From positions 1 through 64,000 of the forward strand of contig QANT01004759.1 of assembly GCA_003254885.1 (NCBI GenBank): a DNA stretch of 64,000 bases, written 5' to 3'. The stretch's first letter is position 1. Each line of letters begins with the position of its first letter. A model generated the notes under the pieces. It was not told where the DNA came from. It saw nothing but the letters and a program-made list of their open reading frames with translations, and ran no database searches. Both the position numbers and the translations under genes were made by a program. The DNA comes from Purshia tridentata (lineage: Eukaryota; Streptophyta; Magnoliopsida; Rosales; Rosaceae). Positions 61,743-64,000 of this stretch are shown piece by piece.

Positions 61743-63780
61743 CACTGAATGACTTTTGAAATTGACTTTGAGGCACATTTTCCGTCTCCTGTAGATTCAG
61801 CTTCAGATATTGTTTTGGATTCTAATCCTGTAGTTTCATATTTGGGTCCTAATCCTATAGCTTCTAGTTTTGTTAACTTCGATTCCCAAGTTGGTGGTCA
61901 GAATTTGAGATATTCTCTTCATGATCGTAAAGAACCTAAGAGGTTTGATTTCTCAAAATCATCTTCTAATCTTGTTTTTCGCATGTCTGACTTTGTTTCT
62001 ATCATCGGCTGTCTACATCACACTTAGTCTTCTGTAACTATTCCTAGTCATTTTCAGGAAGCTCTTAGAGGCTCCAAGTGGAAGTCTACTATGGTAGAGG
62101 AAATGAAGGCCGTCCAGAAGAATTCTACTTGGGAATGGATGAGTTACTATGGGGAAAAAAGACAGTGGGATATAAGTGGGTGTTCACAATGAAATATAAA
62201 TAAGGTGGTATAATTGACAAGTACAAGGCTAGACTGGTTGCCAATGGTTATACCCAGACCTATGGGATTGACTATCAAGAGACTTTTGCTCCTGTGGTTA
62301 ATATGAATATGGTTCGGGTTATGCTTTCTCTTGTGGCAAATCTGGACTAGCCATTGCAACAGTTTGATGTGAAGAATGCATTTCTTCATGGTTATTTGAT
62401 AGATGAGGTGTATATAGATCCTCTTTCAGGTTCACACCAAAAGGAGATAAGGTGAGCAAACTGAAGAAAACATTTTATGGATTGAAGCAGTCACTGAGGG
62501 CTTTGTTTGGTAGGTTAAGCTACTCAATGATAGCATAAGGTTTTAAGCAAGTTTTTGCAAATCACACTATATTCTATAAACGAGATGGTGATGATATCAC
62601 CCTGCTTATTGTTTATGTTGATGACATGATTGTGACAGGTAGTAACTCGAGCAAGACCGAGAGGTTGCAAGGTTATTTGGCCAAGGGGTTTGAAATGAAG
62701 GATTTGGGAGTTCTAAAATACTTCTTGGGCATTGAGGTGTCTCAGTCTAAGCAAGGTATTTTTCTCTCTCAACGAAAGTATACATTAGACCTTTTGGTCA
62801 AGGCTGGTAAATCCGCCTGCGAGCCTGTTGACACTCATATTGAGGTGAACCCTGGTCTGACTATATATCTTGACCAAATCCTAACAAACAAGGAGAGATA
62901 CTAGAAACTAGTGGGGAAGTTGATCTATCTAGCTCATACTAGGCTTGACAATGACATATCATATGTTGTTAGTGTTGTGAGTCAATTTATGCATAATCTG
63001 AGTGACCGACACATGAATACAGTGAATCATATTCTGGCTTATCTGAAGTCTTCTCCAGGTAAATGTATTATGTTCTCTAGGCATGGACACCTAGATATTG
63101 TAGGGTACACTGATTCTGACTTTGTTGCATCCCTATTGGATAGAAAGTCTACTTCAGGGTATGTCTCATTTATTGGAGGTAATTTGATGACTTGATGAAG
63201 TAAGAAGCAGAATATGATATCACTGTCTAGTGCAGAAGCCGAATATTGTGCCCTTCATCATGCAACTACAGAGATTGTTTGGCTTAAAATTCTCTTAGGT
63301 GAACTTGGGTATGGTCCTCAGAAACCCGTGCAGCTCTTTTGTGACAACACGACAATTATAGAGATTGCTAATAACCTTATGTAGCATGATCGATCCAAGC
63401 ATATTGAACTCGATAGGGACAACCTATATTCTGGTGTGATATATAGAAGTTCCTTATATTAAGAATGTGGATCAGTTGGCTGATATGATGACTCATGCTG
63501 TTACTAGTGGTCCATTTCATACATCGCTATCCAAGTTGGGCATTTGCACTATGTATGCACCAACTTGAGGGGGAGAGTTAGCATATGTATAGGCTTTTAT
63601 TTAGGCTTAAGTTTTTCCTTATATACCGTGTATTAGTTGTATAGTTGACTTACCATATTTGGTACTCTATATACTTGTGTAAATGTACCTCGAGATTAAT
63701 TAAATATTCATTCAGCCAATTCTCAGTTATTGTCGTAATTGAACATGCATATAATTGATATGGTTGTTATATTCAGTAAC

Positions 63781-64000
63781 ACAGGCCCCTTCAAGTGTGG
63801 GATCCCATATTTATGAGATTCTTCATTGGGGCCCATTCCATTGGGTATTTAAACGATCCGAACCGTCTATTTTCTAGGTCTACGTTTAAAGATCATCCTT
63901 GCAAAAAATTAAGCAAATCGGAAACCATTAAGCTATCAAACTTTGATTAAATAAGTAGATGAACAAAATATTTCGATAAACACTTGAAATTGTGATCAAT
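63781..64000. repeat. Possible dispersed repeat fragment at window edge
   Basis: The text GATCCGAACCGTCTATTTTC, followed by AAAGATCATCCTTGCAAAAA and CAAATCGGAAACCATTAAGC, resembles a phrase set I recall from dispersed plant repeats. No borders lie inside the window. Low certainty. Confidence 0.3.

Larger units (their letters stand above)
60240..63780 (+). mobile_element. Ty1/copia retrotransposon fossil, 5'-truncated
   Basis: A broken copia-type element on the plus strand. In order: the end of the integrase core (about 60240-60560), a linker, reverse transcriptase (about 62050-62660, with YVDDM), RNase H (about 62910-63480), a polypurine tract GAGGGGGAGAG (63567-63577), and probably the 3' LTR from about 63580 to about 63780, whose end is not certain. 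The integrase-RT-RNase H order is diagnostic for copia. No 5' LTR or gag is seen in the window. It has many breaks (over about ten) and looks old. It contains a nested DNA transposon (60939-61733). Confidence 0.88.

Overview
The window is nuclear DNA of a dicotyledonous plant. The genes have many AT-rich, GT-AG bounded introns, the proteins are plant families (MAP70, organellar gyrase B, PPR, fused dehydroquinate dehydratase/shikimate dehydrogenase), and the gaps hold plant transposable elements. A woody rosid, perhaps Rosaceae, fits the style of the repeats, but that is an inference. The assembly is draft quality: single N bases sit in homopolymer runs or at the edge of a duplicated block (24913, 32853, 38297, 50895).

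Layout: (1) 1-1640, LTR-type fossil debris and the 5' flank of gene 1. (2) 1822-7050 (+), a MAP70 microtubule-associated protein, 11 exons. (3) 9582-22876 (+), organellar DNA gyrase subunit B, 21 exons, with introns carrying a TRIM-like fossil, a hAT/Harbinger-like element and a tandem duplication. (4) 26171-31302 (-), a GH31 alpha-glycosidase closest to bacterial YihQ sulfoquinovosidase, 8 exons, with a well-preserved Mutator-type MITE in intron 5. (5) 32952-33362, a solo LTR with matching 5-bp target duplications. (6) 34791-38888 (-), a mitochondrial P-class PPR protein of the PPR596 type, 3 exons. (7) 42689-47308 (+), an RSRC2-like Arg/Ser-rich protein with a C-terminal small-acidic-protein domain, 6 coding exons, with a SINE and two related MITE-like copies in its introns or leader. 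(8) 47309-54605, about 7 kb without a recognisable gene, full of duplications, inverted repeats and a TIR element. (9) 54606-59355 (+), seven exons of a DHQ/SDH paralogue lacking its first and last exons within the window. (10) 60240-64000, a broken Ty1/copia fossil with a DNA transposon nested in it.

The genes do not form a pathway or cluster; this is ordinary plant gene order. The most interesting coding observation is the DHQ/SDH paralogue. Its dehydratase domain has Gly where the type I active-site Arg is expected, and its dehydrogenase domain has Gly at the position equivalent to Arabidopsis Thr381, while Lys and Asp of the dehydrogenase site remain. That pattern suggests a quinate- or gallate-related specialist, or a decaying copy. 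The second is the plant YihQ-like enzyme, whose putative sulfonate pocket is only partly conserved. No wholly new system could be demonstrated from the sequence alone.
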